Shown piece after piece: positions 25,262 to 34,549 of a stretch of 64,000 nt of DNA. The position numbers and the translations under genes are program-made. The stretch comes from Negativicoccus succinicivorans (GTDB lineage: Bacteria; Bacillota; Negativicutes; Veillonellales; Negativicoccaceae): NCBI RefSeq assembly GCF_018372215.1, contig NZ_JAHAJN010000004.1, positions 1 through 64,000 of the forward strand, in the 5' to 3' direction. Each line of letters begins with the position of its first letter. The stretch's first letter is position 1. The notes under the pieces were generated by a model. It was not told the DNA's origin, searched no databases, and saw only the letters and a program-made list of their open reading frames with translations.

Positions 25262-25831
25262 ATGCATTTACTCGCAGCAGGCGACAGCTTAACCTACGGC
25301 TTTGACGTGCCGATGCCTTCCCGCTGGCTGACCAAATTGGCCGCGGCGTTACCGGACCTGCAGGTTACCAACTTGGGCATGTGCGGCGCGGGACTGGATC
25401 AGGTGCTGCAACGCGCAGAACGAACGTTGCGCGAACCCGTCGCGTATGATCTGTTGTTTTTAATGACGGGGAGCAACGATATCATGCAAGACGCAGAAAA
25501 CGAGCAGCCGCTGAATATCCGACCGCTCGTCCGAAAAATTACCGCCTTCGCATCCGCTCATGCCGCATTGCCCATCGTCATCGGCATTCCGCCGGAGATC
25601 ACAAAAGAGGCGATCTACACCGGCTGGCAAAGCGCGCCCGCCTTTCCTTACGCGGTCGCCGCGTTTCAAGAATACGGTGACGCGCTTGTACGCGCATTTC
25701 CGCAGGCGACGCTCGATTTCCGCCATCTTCTCGCCCCTAACGAATACGATGACGGAGTCCATCCGAATATCTACGGCTACGCCAAAATGGCGAAGCACGC
25801 GCAAAGTTATTTTGCTTCTTCCAACTCGTAA
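25262..25831 (+). CDS. SGNH/GDSL-family hydrolase
   Basis: The 189-residue protein carries block I GDSLTYG (nucleophile Ser9), block III GSNDIM and block V DGVHPN with the catalytic Asp and His. It has no signal peptide, so it is probably a cytoplasmic esterase or lysophospholipase/thioesterase-like enzyme; the substrate is unknown. Its 3' end overlaps the end of rsmA on the other strand by 25 bases, and no hairpin separates them. Confidence 0.88.
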   Translation: MHLLAAGDSLTYGFDVPMPSRWLTKLAAALPDLQVTNLGMCGAGLDQVLQRAERTLREPVAYDLLFLMTGSNDIMQDAENEQPLNIRPLVRKITAFASAHAALPIVIGIPPEITKEAIYTGWQSAPAFPYAVAAFQEYGDALVRAFPQATLDFRHLLAPNEYDDGVHPNIYGYAKMAKHAQSYFASSNS

Positions 25832-26664
25832 AGCACGTTGGCCAGGCGCGCGAATTCTTCCAAACTGAATGTTTCGCCGCGTCGACCGCCGTCGATCTCC
25901 GCCCGCGCCAACAACGCATCCGCCGTCGCTGACTCATAGCCGGCGGCTTTTATATTATTACGAAACGTTTTACGGCGTTGCGCAAAAGCGATTTTCACCA
26001 GACGGAAAAGCAATTTTTCATCCCGCACGGCCACCGGCGGTTGCTTGCGCGGAATAAACTCCACGACGCTTGAGACGACATTCGGCGCCGGCCAAAACGA
26101 TTCCGGTTCGACATCGAAAAGCACGTGCGCTTCCGTGTAGTACTGCACCGCGAGCGTGATTGCGCCGTACGCTTTCGTACCGGGGCTTGCCGCCAAACGT
26201 TCCGCCACTTCGCGCTGCATCATCAAGACCAGACGCACCAGCGGCAACTTCTGCTCCAAAAGGTACATCAGAATCGGCGTCGTAATATAGTACGGCAAGT
26301 TGGCCGCGACGGTAAAAGGTTCATCCCCCATCAGCGCGCGCACGTCCGTTTTCAAAATATCTCCCGGGACAATTCGCACATTCGGATACGCCGCGAGCGT
26401 TTCCGCCAAAATTTCCGGCAGCTTCGGATCCAATTCCACCGCCGTGACCTGCGCTCCCGTGCGCGCTAATCCCTGCGTCAGCGTGCCGATGCCGGGACCG
26501 ATCTCCAAAACACGGTCATCGGGTCCGAGTTCCGCCGCGTCGACAATGTCTTCAACAACCTCGGGATGAATCAGAAAATTCTGTCCCCATTTTTTTTGCA
26601 TGCGTAAACCGAAATGCTCGGTCAGGCGACGAACCGTTCCTTTGCGTGCGAGTTCATATTCCAT
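25807..26664 (-). CDS. rsmA: 16S rRNA dimethyladenosine methyltransferase
   Basis: RsmA (KsgA) dimethylates two adjacent adenosines near the 3' end of 16S rRNA. Motif I is LEIGPGIGTLTQGL and motif IV NLPYYITTPIL; GQNFLI near the N-terminus is also characteristic. The ATG at 26664 (285 residues) is nine bases from GGGAGG. It overlaps the end of rnmV by 11 bases; rnmV-rsmA is a conserved Firmicutes pair. Confidence 0.95.
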   Translation of the reverse strand: MEYELARKGTVRRLTEHFGLRMQKKWGQNFLIHPEVVEDIVDAAELGPDDRVLEIGPGIGTLTQGLARTGAQVTAVELDPKLPEILAETLAAYPNVRIVPGDILKTDVRALMGDEPFTVAANLPYYITTPILMYLLEQKLPLVRLVLMMQREVAERLAASPGTKAYGAITLAVQYYTEAHVLFDVEPESFWPAPNVVSSVVEFIPRKQPPVAVRDEKLLFRLVKIAFAQRRKTFRNNIKAAGYESATADALLARAEIDGGRRGETFSLEEFARLANVLYELEEAK

Positions 26665-27202
26665 CGGTCTGCTCCTCCCGAAGAGCTTGCGCCCATTCTT
26701 CACGAGTGACGCCGTAATGATTCAGACGCGCCAAAAAACGTTTGGCATTCGCGTAACCGATGCCGAGTCGCGCGCCGAGCCGCGCCCGAAGTGCGGCCGC
26801 ATCATGCGTGCCCACCGCGCCCGCCTCCCACAAATCCGCTACCGTAAAATGCGCCTCGTTCGTCGGCGCGACGCTGCGCACGTTGCGAAGAGCGCTGCGA
26901 ATAGCCTCGGGGCTCGCCTGTTCGATGCCCAAGTCATCGTTCGCAATCGCGTCCTCTTTCGGCACAAACGCATGCTTGGCCTCCGGAAAACGCTGCGTCA
27001 AATAGCGACGAATACGCTCCCCCGCGCCGTCCGGATCGGTGAGAATAATAATACCGCACCGCCGGTACGCCGCTTCAATATCCGAAAGCGTTTCCGGACT
27101 CAGGCCAAATCCGTATGTCGGAATGATTTCCGCATCCACCGCCCGGCGCACACGGCCAATATCCGATTTTCCTTCGACAATAATGACTTCTTTGATTTTC
27201 AT
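26654..27202 (-). CDS. rnmV: Ribonuclease M5
   Basis: RNase M5 matures 5S rRNA. The 182-residue product has the TOPRIM motifs IIVEGKSD (Glu10) and ILTDPDGAGERIR. It is followed by rsmA with an 11-base overlap. There is no Shine-Dalgarno before the ATG; instead a -10 element lies seven bases upstream, so the mRNA is probably leaderless (see 27209-27217). Identity is clear, the start fits the family N-terminus MKIKEVIIVEGKSD. Confidence 0.93.
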   Translation of the reverse strand: MKIKEVIIVEGKSDIGRVRRAVDAEIIPTYGFGLSPETLSDIEAAYRRCGIIILTDPDGAGERIRRYLTQRFPEAKHAFVPKEDAIANDDLGIEQASPEAIRSALRNVRSVAPTNEAHFTVADLWEAGAVGTHDAAALRARLGARLGIGYANAKRFLARLNHYGVTREEWAQALREEQTDGI

Positions 27203-27208
27203 AATAAA

Positions 27209-27217
27209 AGTGTAGCA
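27209..27217 (-). promoter_or_regulatory. Extended -10 promoter placing the rnmV start at its ATG
   Basis: Leftward TGC-TACACT with a weak TTTAAT -35 at 27232-27237. Counting seven bases from the -10 gives a transcription start at about 27202, the A of the rnmV start codon. Confidence 0.55.
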
Positions 27218-27286
27218 TAGCGCGCGAAAAAATTAAATGCGTCTGGCCACGTATCGCGACTTTTTACCACGCCATATCCTTTCCAC

Positions 27287-27315
27287 AAAAAAATCCCGTC
27301 AGTCGACGGGATTTT
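27287..27315 (-). terminator. Terminator of the pyr operon
   Basis: AAATCCCGTC, loop AGTC, GACGGGATTT with A7 on the left (T7 in the leftward direction), beginning at the pyrD stop codon. Therefore pyrF and pyrE are not in this transcript. Confidence 0.88.
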
Positions 27316-28242
27316 TCAGCTTTCACCCGGAATACGCAACGTGCCGACGATTTCCGAAATATCTTTGACACCTTCCGCATCGCACCATGCAGCCATTTCG
27401 CCCGCGATTTTTACGCAGGCGGCCGGATCGCGCATCGTCGCCGTGCCGACGGAGACGCAGTCCGCGCCGACCATCATGAATTCGATAGCGTCCAGCCCGG
27501 TCATAATACCGCCCAAACCGCAAATCGGAATATGGACCGTTTGCGCGACTTCCCAGACCAAACGCAAGGCCATCGGCTTAACGCACGGGCCGGAAAGTCC
27601 GCCGGTGACATTGCCCAGCAGCGGCCGCCGCGTTTTCGCATCAATCGCCAGACCCATAAAAGTATTGACCAGCGATACCGCATCCGCGCCCGCTTCTTCC
27701 ACGGCGCTCGCGATGACGCGGATATCCGTCACGTTCGGACTCAATTTCACGACGACGGGAAGCCGCGTGTGATCTTTGACCGCGCGCGTCACTTCCGCCG
27801 CCGCGTGCGGATCGACACCGAAACTCATCCCGCCTTTTTTCACATTCGGGCAGGAAATATTCACTTCCAAAAAATCGACCGGCTCATCATTCAGACGTTC
27901 CGCCATGTACGCGTAATCCGCCACCGTATTGCCGGAAATATTCGCCATCACGCGAATGGATGACGCGGCGTGAATCTGCGGCAAAATATCCGTGCAAAAC
28001 GCTTCTACGCCGGGATTTTCCAAACCGATGCAATTGAGAATCCCCGCCGGCGTTTCGGCAATCCGCACCCCCGCATTGCCCCGCCGCGGTTCCCGTGTCA
28101 GTCCCTTGACCGATACGGCGCCGACCTGATCCAAGTCAAGATAGGGCGCGTATTCGAGTCCGAATCCGAACGTCCCCGAGGCGGCGATAATCGGCGTCGC
28201 CATCGTGACCCCGCAAAAATTAACGGCTATATTCGCGCTCAC
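27316..28242 (-). CDS. pyrD: Dihydroorotate dehydrogenase B, catalytic subunit
   Basis: FMN enzyme that oxidises dihydroorotate to orotate, working with the electron-transfer subunit PyrK and NAD+. The 308-residue product has SVKGLTREPRRGN, the active-site segment NISCPNVKKGG with the class 1 Cys, and a C-terminal GLGGIMTGLDAIEFMM-type FMN phosphate loop. It overlaps pyrK by four bases. Class 1B assignment follows from the adjacent pyrK and the cysteine. Confidence 0.95.
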   Translation of the reverse strand: MSANIAVNFCGVTMATPIIAASGTFGFGLEYAPYLDLDQVGAVSVKGLTREPRRGNAGVRIAETPAGILNCIGLENPGVEAFCTDILPQIHAASSIRVMANISGNTVADYAYMAERLNDEPVDFLEVNISCPNVKKGGMSFGVDPHAAAEVTRAVKDHTRLPVVVKLSPNVTDIRVIASAVEEAGADAVSLVNTFMGLAIDAKTRRPLLGNVTGGLSGPCVKPMALRLVWEVAQTVHIPICGLGGIMTGLDAIEFMMVGADCVSVGTATMRDPAACVKIAGEMAAWCDAEGVKDISEIVGTLRIPGES

Positions 28243-28997
28243 AGGATCACCTCCCGGCTGTCAAAAACAGGACCTTCCTGACATACTTTCGCATGCGTTC
28301 CGTCCTTACGATCGCACACGCAGGCGTAGCAGCCGCCGGTGCCGCAACCCATCCGCCGTTCGAACGAAACTTCGCAGGGCACACCGGCCGCATACGCCGC
28401 GGCGGCGACTTTACTCATCAAAATAGTCGGCCCGCAGCAAAGTACCCGATCAAACTCGCCGGATGCAAGCAACGCCGGCACAAGATCCACCGCATAGCCG
28501 TGATGGCCGACCGAACCGTCGTCCGTAGTCAGTAACAAATCGTGGATCGTGTCGGGAAAATAGTCCTGCCAAAACAGTTCTTCCCGACTGCGACCGCCGA
28601 TGATGACGGTAGCGGTTCCCGCCGCCTGTTGCGCGGCGAAAAGAATCGGAGCGATCCCCACCCCGCCGCCGACCATTAACATTTTTCCGTCCAGCGTAAA
28701 TGTCGTGCCGCGCGGACCGAGCACATCGATTTCATCGCCCGCGCGCATCCGCGTCATCAGCTCCGTGCCGCGGCCGACAACGCGATAGACCATTTCGACC
28801 AATCCGTTTTCGCGATCAACACGCGACGGTGAAAACGGACGCCGCAGCAACGGATCCCAGCCGCGTGCCGTGCGCACGTGTAAAAACTGACCCGGCCGTG
28901 TCGTTTGCGCCAAACGCGGCAGTTCCGCCACCAGCCGATACATATCGGCAGAAACGCGTTCATTCGTCCGAATCGGTCCGACTTCAAGCGCGTTCAT
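28239..28997 (-). CDS. pyrK: Dihydroorotate dehydrogenase B, electron transfer subunit
   Basis: PyrK carries FAD and a [2Fe-2S] cluster and passes electrons from PyrD to NAD+. Visible are the FAD-binding LLRRPFSPSR, the NAD-domain GGGVGIAPI and the cluster cysteines in GCGTGGCYACVC plus a later Cys (KVCQEGP). The ATG at 28997 (252 residues) lies 14 bases inside carB with AAAGGAGCGG before it; the upstream 17 codons of open frame are not used. Confidence 0.94.
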   Translation of the reverse strand: MNALEVGPIRTNERVSADMYRLVAELPRLAQTTRPGQFLHVRTARGWDPLLRRPFSPSRVDRENGLVEMVYRVVGRGTELMTRMRAGDEIDVLGPRGTTFTLDGKMLMVGGGVGIAPILFAAQQAAGTATVIIGGRSREELFWQDYFPDTIHDLLLTTDDGSVGHHGYAVDLVPALLASGEFDRVLCCGPTILMSKVAAAAYAAGVPCEVSFERRMGCGTGGCYACVCDRKDGTHAKVCQEGPVFDSREVIL

Positions 28998-31900
28998 GAC
29001 GCCGCTCCTTTTGGTAGTCCTGAATGGCTTTGACGCTCGGCAAATCATTATTTTTCCGTTCGCGCAACACGCGCACTACTTCGCGCATCGTGTCGAGCGA
29101 GGTCACGCAGGGAATACCGAGTTCGACGGCCATGCGACGCAGGCGGAAACCTTCGCGTTCCGGACGTTTGCCGTACGTGATTGTATTGACCACCATGTCA
29201 ACGGAACCGTCGCGCAATAATGTCGCGCAAGTAACGTCGCCGCCTTCATGCATTTTATTGACGATTTGTACGGGGATACCTTTTTCTTCCAAGTAGCTGC
29301 CCGTGCCGTGCGTCGCCATGATGTGGTACCCGTGTTCGACAAACTCCGCAGCGAGTTGCGCGGTTTCCTCTTTATCGCGGTCACTGACCGTAATCAGCAC
29401 ATTGCCGCCGTCGGGAATGCCCATGTACGCGCCGACGATCGCGCGATACAACGCGTCGGAATACGTTTTGCCGATTCCCATGACTTCGCCGGTCGATTTC
29501 ATTTCCGGTCCGAGCGCGATTTCCACCAGACCGAGTTTAGCGAACGAGAACACCGGCGCTTTAGCCGCTACATAATCGGGCGTCGGTGCCAGCCCCGGCG
29601 TGATGCCGAGTTCAGGTAAGGTCTTGCCGACGCAAATACCGGTCGCGAGCGCGATCAGATTGTAACCCGTCACTTTACTCATTAAGGGCACCGTGCGACT
29701 CGAACGCGGATTAACTTCGATAACGTACAATTTCCCGCCGGCAATGATGTATTGGATATTGACAATGCCGCGAATGTCCAACGCGCGCGCAATGCGTTCC
29801 GTATGTTCGACCACTTCATCGATTTTGGCCTGATCAATATGTTGCGGCGGGAATACGGCGATGCTGTCGCCCGAGTGAACGCCCGCGCGTTCGATCTGTT
29901 CCATGATGCCCGGAATGAAGACGTTTTCACCGTCGCACAGCGCATCGACTTCGAGTTCGCGGCCGACGAGGTATTCATCAATCAAAACCGGATGCTCGGA
30001 CGATGCGACTACGGCTTCCCGCAGGTAGGTATCGAGTTCGCGCGGTTGGTAAACGATCTGCATCGCGCGTCCGCCGAGCACATAACTCGGCCGTACGATC
30101 AGCGGATATTTCAATTTTTTGGTGGCTTCGTGCGCTTCCGCAAGCGATGTCACCATACAACCGCGCGGACGTTCGATGTGGAGCGATTCGAGCAATGCGT
30201 CGAAACGTTTGCGGTCTTCCGCCAGATCTACGCCGTCAACATCGGTCCCCAACAAAGGTGCGTTGTGCGCCGCGAGTTTCCCCGCCAAATTAATCGCGGT
30301 CTGCCCGCCAAACTGAGTAATAACGCCTTGCGGCTGTTCTTTTTCAATAATCTGGCAAACGTCCTCCGGCACCAGCGGTTCAAAATACAGCGCGTCGGAC
30401 ATATCAAAGTCGGTGGAAACCGTTTCCGGGTTATTGTTGACCATGATGGAACGATAACCGTACCGTTTCAACGCGCGAATCGCCTGCACGGAGCAGTAGT
30501 CGAATTCCACGCCCTGACCGATGCGGATAGGGCCCGAACCGAGAACCATAACGCTGTTTTTCTGCGGAGCGACTTCATCAGCCACACCGTACGCCGAGTA
30601 GTAGTACGGCGATGCGGCATCGAATTCCGCCGCGCAGGTATCGACCATGCGATACGAGGCGGTAATATGTTTCTGTTTGCGCAACGCGGCTACTTCGCTT
30701 TCTTCCACATGCGTCAGCTGCGCGATGCGGCGATCCGAAAAGCCGAGGTACTTCGCCAATTCCACATGGTCCTGCGTCAAGCCTTCGTTCATCAGCTTGC
30801 GTTCGCAGTTGACGATGCGCTGGATCTGCGTGATAAAGAACGGGTCGATCTTCGTCGTGTGGTGGATTTCCTGCACGTCAAAACCGCGCCGCAACGCTTC
30901 GGCAATGACGAAAAGCCGTTCATCGTCCACGCGCCGTAAAAGCATTTTGATATCGTAGTGGGACAAGTGTTCCAACTTCGGCAAATAGAGCGAATCCGTG
31001 CCGGTTTCGAGCGATCTCACCGCTTTCTGCAAGCCGGCGGGGACATTCGTCGCCAATGCCATGACTTCGCCGGTCGCTTTCATCTGCGTACCGAGTTCGC
31101 GATCCGCCAGATTGAATTTTTCAAACGGCCAGCGCGGAATTTTAATGACGATGTAGTCGAGCGTCGGTTCAAACGCCGCTTTCGTTTTGCCGGTAACGGC
31201 GTTTTCGATTTCACCGAGCGATTTGCCGAGCGCCACTTTCGCCGCCACTTTCGCAATCGGATAGCCGGTCGCTTTGGATGCGAGCGCGGACGAGCGGCTC
31301 ATGCGCGGATTGACTTCGATAACATAGTACTGATTCGAATGCGGATCGAGCGCGTACTGCACGTTGCAGCCGCCTTCGATTTCCAAATATCGAATAATAT
31401 CGAGCGACGCCGTGCGCAACATATGATGCTGCTTATCGGTCAGCGTCTGGCTCGGCGCAATGACGATGCTGTCGCCGGTGTGGACCCCGACCGGATCGAT
31501 ATTTTCCATATTACAAATAATGATGCAGTTGTCATCGCTGTCGCGCATGACTTCATATTCCAGTTCTTTCCAGCCGGCGACCGAGCGTTCCACCAAAATT
31601 TGGTGAATCGGACTCAGCACCAAACCGCGCTGACCGATTTCGCGCATTTCCGTTTCGTTGTGCACGACGCCGCCGCCGGTGCCGCCCAACGTAAACGCCG
31701 GACGAATGATCAGCGGGTAGCCGATCGTTTCCGCAAAGGTCAACGCTTCGTTTAACGTGTTGCAGGTGCGGCTTTCCGGCACAGGCTGACCGATTTGCTG
31801 CATCGCTTCTTTAAATAATTCGCGGTCTTCCGCCTGTCGGATCGCGTCCATGCGCGTGCCCAAAAGTTCCACGTCGTATTTTTCTAAGATGCCCTTGTCG

Positions 31901-32202
31901 AAAAGTTCCATCGCGAGATTCAAACCCGTTTGGCCGCCCAACGTCGCCAAAATCCCGTCCGGACGTTCCTGCGCGATGACCGATGTGACAAAATCGAGCG
32001 TCAGCGGTTCGATGTACACGCGATCGGCGATATCCGTATCCGTCATGATCGTCGCCGGGTTGCTGTTGATCAGAACGACTTCACAGCCCTCTTCTTTTAA
32101 CGACAGGCAAGCCTGCGTACCGGCATAGTCGAATTCCGCGGCCTGACCGATAACGATCGGGCCGGAGCCGATCACGAGAACCTTCTTGATTTCTTTACTC
32201 AT
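28984..32202 (-). CDS. carB: Carbamoyl-phosphate synthase, large subunit
   Basis: Makes carbamoyl phosphate from ammonia, bicarbonate and two ATP. The 1072-residue protein has the usual duplicated ATP-grasp halves, starting MSKEIKKVLVIGSGPIVIGQ, with the second half beginning VMVLGSGPIRIGQG, and a C-terminal allosteric MGS-like domain (TVSDRDKEE...ATHGTGSYL). The ATG overlaps the carA stop (ATGA). Here it sits in the pyr operon, so it probably serves pyrimidine and arginine synthesis together. Confidence 0.96.
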   Translation of the reverse strand: MSKEIKKVLVIGSGPIVIGQAAEFDYAGTQACLSLKEEGCEVVLINSNPATIMTDTDIADRVYIEPLTLDFVTSVIAQERPDGILATLGGQTGLNLAMELFDKGILEKYDVELLGTRMDAIRQAEDRELFKEAMQQIGQPVPESRTCNTLNEALTFAETIGYPLIIRPAFTLGGTGGGVVHNETEMREIGQRGLVLSPIHQILVERSVAGWKELEYEVMRDSDDNCIIICNMENIDPVGVHTGDSIVIAPSQTLTDKQHHMLRTASLDIIRYLEIEGGCNVQYALDPHSNQYYVIEVNPRMSRSSALASKATGYPIAKVAAKVALGKSLGEIENAVTGKTKAAFEPTLDYIVIKIPRWPFEKFNLADRELGTQMKATGEVMALATNVPAGLQKAVRSLETGTDSLYLPKLEHLSHYDIKMLLRRVDDERLFVIAEALRRGFDVQEIHHTTKIDPFFITQIQRIVNCERKLMNEGLTQDHVELAKYLGFSDRRIAQLTHVEESEVAALRKQKHITASYRMVDTCAAEFDAASPYYYSAYGVADEVAPQKNSVMVLGSGPIRIGQGVEFDYCSVQAIRALKRYGYRSIMVNNNPETVSTDFDMSDALYFEPLVPEDVCQIIEKEQPQGVITQFGGQTAINLAGKLAAHNAPLLGTDVDGVDLAEDRKRFDALLESLHIERPRGCMVTSLAEAHEATKKLKYPLIVRPSYVLGGRAMQIVYQPRELDTYLREAVVASSEHPVLIDEYLVGRELEVDALCDGENVFIPGIMEQIERAGVHSGDSIAVFPPQHIDQAKIDEVVEHTERIARALDIRGIVNIQYIIAGGKLYVIEVNPRSSRTVPLMSKVTGYNLIALATGICVGKTLPELGITPGLAPTPDYVAAKAPVFSFAKLGLVEIALGPEMKSTGEVMGIGKTYSDALYRAIVGAYMGIPDGGNVLITVSDRDKEETAQLAAEFVEHGYHIMATHGTGSYLEEKGIPVQIVNKMHEGGDVTCATLLRDGSVDMVVNTITYGKRPEREGFRLRRMAVELGIPCVTSLDTMREVVRVLRERKNNDLPSVKAIQDYQKERRHERA

Positions 32203-33263
32203 GCGCGTTCTCCTTTCAGGCTTTTCATCCAATCCGTAAATAAGTATTCGTTGTCCGTCGGTCCCGGAGCCGCTTCGGGATGGTACTGAATGCCCTGAAT
32301 CGGCAGCGTGCGGTGACGGAAGCCTTCGATCGTACCGTCATTCAACGAACGGTGCGTAACCACGAGCTCCGCCGGAAAACTTTCTTCACTGACGGCGTAA
32401 CCGTGGTTTTGCGCCGTCATCGTGATTTTTTTCGTGGCAAGATCGATCACCGGGTGGTTCGCGCCGCGATGACCGAAGGGCAATTTAAACGTGACCGCGC
32501 CCAACGCTTGCGCGAGCAACTGATGGCCCATGCAAATACCGAACATCGGCACTTTACCGACAAGCTCACGCAAAGTTTGGATCGTATCGGGCACATCCGC
32601 GGGGTTCCCCGGACCGTTGCTGATGAAAACGCCGTCCGGTCGGGTCGCAAGAATCTGCGCCGCTTTGGTCTGCGCCGGTACGACCGTCAGGTGGCAATCG
32701 GCCGCCACGAGATGATCCAGCATGCGCCGTTTAATACCGCAGTCGATGACGGTAACACGCAACCGGCCTTCGCCCATTTTATAAGCAACCGGCGTTGTCA
32801 CGCGCGCGATCTGATCCTGCGGCAAAGGATGCGCAAGCGCTTCTTTCACATAATTTTCTTCCGCGGCTGTCGCAAGCACCCCGATCGGTGTGCCTTCTTT
32901 ACGAATCGCGCGAGTGATCGCACGGGTATCCGCGCCGATCAGCACCGGAATCTGATTCGCCTTGAAAAATCGGCCCAGCGAATCTTCGCTTTCCCAGTTA
33001 CTCGGAAAACGCGTCAATTCCGAGACGATAGCGCCCGAAATCGACGGTCTTTCGCCCTGCCAAATGTGGTGATTGACACCGTAGTTACCGATCAGAGGGT
33101 AGGTCAACGTTAAAATCTGGTCGGTATAGGAAGGATCCGTATAAGACTCTTCATAGCCTGTCATCGCCGTATTAAAAACGACTTCCGCCGCTTTACTGTG
33201 TCCGCCGACAAGGTAACCCGGAAATTTCCGGCCGTCCGCCAAGTACAGATATCCCTCTTTCAT
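32199..33263 (-). CDS. carA: Carbamoyl-phosphate synthase, small (glutaminase) subunit
   Basis: The glutamine amidotransferase subunit that supplies ammonia to CarB. The 354-residue product has the N-terminal CarA domain (GYEESYTDPSYTDQILTLTYP) and a class I amidotransferase domain with the catalytic Cys in FGICMGHQLLA and His/Glu in QYHPEAAPGP. GGAAGGAG precedes the ATG, which overlaps the pyrC stop by four bases. Confidence 0.95.
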   Translation of the reverse strand: MKEGYLYLADGRKFPGYLVGGHSKAAEVVFNTAMTGYEESYTDPSYTDQILTLTYPLIGNYGVNHHIWQGERPSISGAIVSELTRFPSNWESEDSLGRFFKANQIPVLIGADTRAITRAIRKEGTPIGVLATAAEENYVKEALAHPLPQDQIARVTTPVAYKMGEGRLRVTVIDCGIKRRMLDHLVAADCHLTVVPAQTKAAQILATRPDGVFISNGPGNPADVPDTIQTLRELVGKVPMFGICMGHQLLAQALGAVTFKLPFGHRGANHPVIDLATKKITMTAQNHGYAVSEESFPAELVVTHRSLNDGTIEGFRHRTLPIQGIQYHPEAAPGPTDNEYLFTDWMKSLKGERA

Positions 33264-34549
33264 CGTACAGCTCCTTCCCGCATTACCTGTTCACCGTCCA
33301 CCCACGTCTGCACGGCGCGACCGGTCAGGGTCTTGCCCGCGAACGGAGAAAACAGCGATTTCGTATATAATTTTTCCGGTTCCACCGTCCATCGGCTCTG
33401 CGGCGCGATGACGGTAATGTCCGCCGGCGCGCCCGCTTTCAGCACGCCCGCTTCCCGCTGCAAAAGTCGCGCCGGCTGCACGGACATCGCGTCGACCAGC
33501 CGCTCCCAGTCGATGTGACCGGGGGTAAGCGCGTACGTAATGACGGCGGCGAGCGATGTTTCCAAGCCGCTCATGCCGTTCGGCGCGCAGCAGAACGGTA
33601 CGTCTTTTTCTTCATCGGCATGCGGCGAATGGTCCGTCACAATCGCATCGATCGTGCCGTCCGCCAGCGCTGCCAGCAACGCCTGACGATCGTCTTCTTC
33701 GCGTAACGGCGGCGCCACTTTAAACGCCGCGTCATAATTTTTAATTTCGGCATCGGTCAGCGCCAAATGATGCGCCGTCACTTCACAAGTAACGCGGACA
33801 CCGCGTTGTTTCGCCGCCCGAATAAGTTCCACGGCATGCGCGGAGCTCACGTGCGCGATATGAATATGCGCGCCCGTCATTTCGGCAAGCAAAATGTCGC
33901 GAGCAACGGCGATGTCTTCCGCCGCGCGCGGTCGTCCGACAACACCCAGCGCCGTCGAGACTTTGCCTTCATGCATAAAGCCCTGCGCCGCCATCGTCCA
34001 ATCTTCCGCATGGTCGATGATCATTTTGCCGTAGGTATCGGCATATTCCATCGCGCGGCGCATGAAGTCCGCGCTTTCCACATAGTGACCGTCGTCCGAA
34101 AACGCCACGGCGCCGGCGAGCGCCAGATCGCCCATGTCGCTTAAAACGCGTCCTTCCAAATTTTGGGAAACCGCGCCGATGATGTCCACTTTCACGCGTC
34201 CTTCCGCGCGAGCGCGTTCTTTGACACCGTTAAAAGTGACGAGGTCATCAATGACGGGCGTGGTATTGGCCATAGTGGCGACGCGCGTGAACCCGCCGGC
34301 CGCCGCCGCCTGCGTACCAGTTGTCATGGATTCTTTCGCTTCCTGCCCCGGTTCGCGCAAATGCACGTGCATATCGATCAAACCCGGCGTGACGTAGCAA
34401 TCGGTTACGTCAATCACTTCGACGCCGTCAGTCGCCGTAATGGTTTCGCCGACACTGAGGATCTTACCGTCTTCAAAAAGCACATCGCCGACCGCCTTTT
34501 GACCTGCGGCGGGATTAATAATCGTGCCGTTCTTAAGCAAGCGCTTCAA
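33260..34549 (-). CDS. pyrC: Dihydroorotase
   Basis: Zinc amidohydrolase closing carbamoyl aspartate to dihydroorotate. The metal-binding DMHVHLREPG is at about residue 57, followed by HAED, EVTAHHLALT and VTDHSPHADEEK. The TTG at 34549 gives the usual spacing M-KRLLKNG and lies eight bases from GGGGG; the ATG at 34564 has a poor ribosome binding site and adds five residues. The start overlaps the end of pyrB by 17 bases. Confidence 0.93.
   Translation of the reverse strand: MKRLLKNGTIINPAAGQKAVGDVLFEDGKILSVGETITATDGVEVIDVTDCYVTPGLIDMHVHLREPGQEAKESMTTGTQAAAAGGFTRVATMANTTPVIDDLVTFNGVKERARAEGRVKVDIIGAVSQNLEGRVLSDMGDLALAGAVAFSDDGHYVESADFMRRAMEYADTYGKMIIDHAEDWTMAAQGFMHEGKVSTALGVVGRPRAAEDIAVARDILLAEMTGAHIHIAHVSSAHAVELIRAAKQRGVRVTCEVTAHHLALTDAEIKNYDAAFKVAPPLREEDDRQALLAALADGTIDAIVTDHSPHADEEKDVPFCCAPNGMSGLETSLAAVITYALTPGHIDWERLVDAMSVQPARLLQREAGVLKAGAPADITVIAPQSRWTVEPEKLYTKSLFSPFAGKTLTGRAVQTWVDGEQVMREGAVR

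Noticed and set aside
29752..31755. Long plus-strand frames opposite carB
   Set aside because: Antisense shadows of an unmistakable carB; no family motifs.
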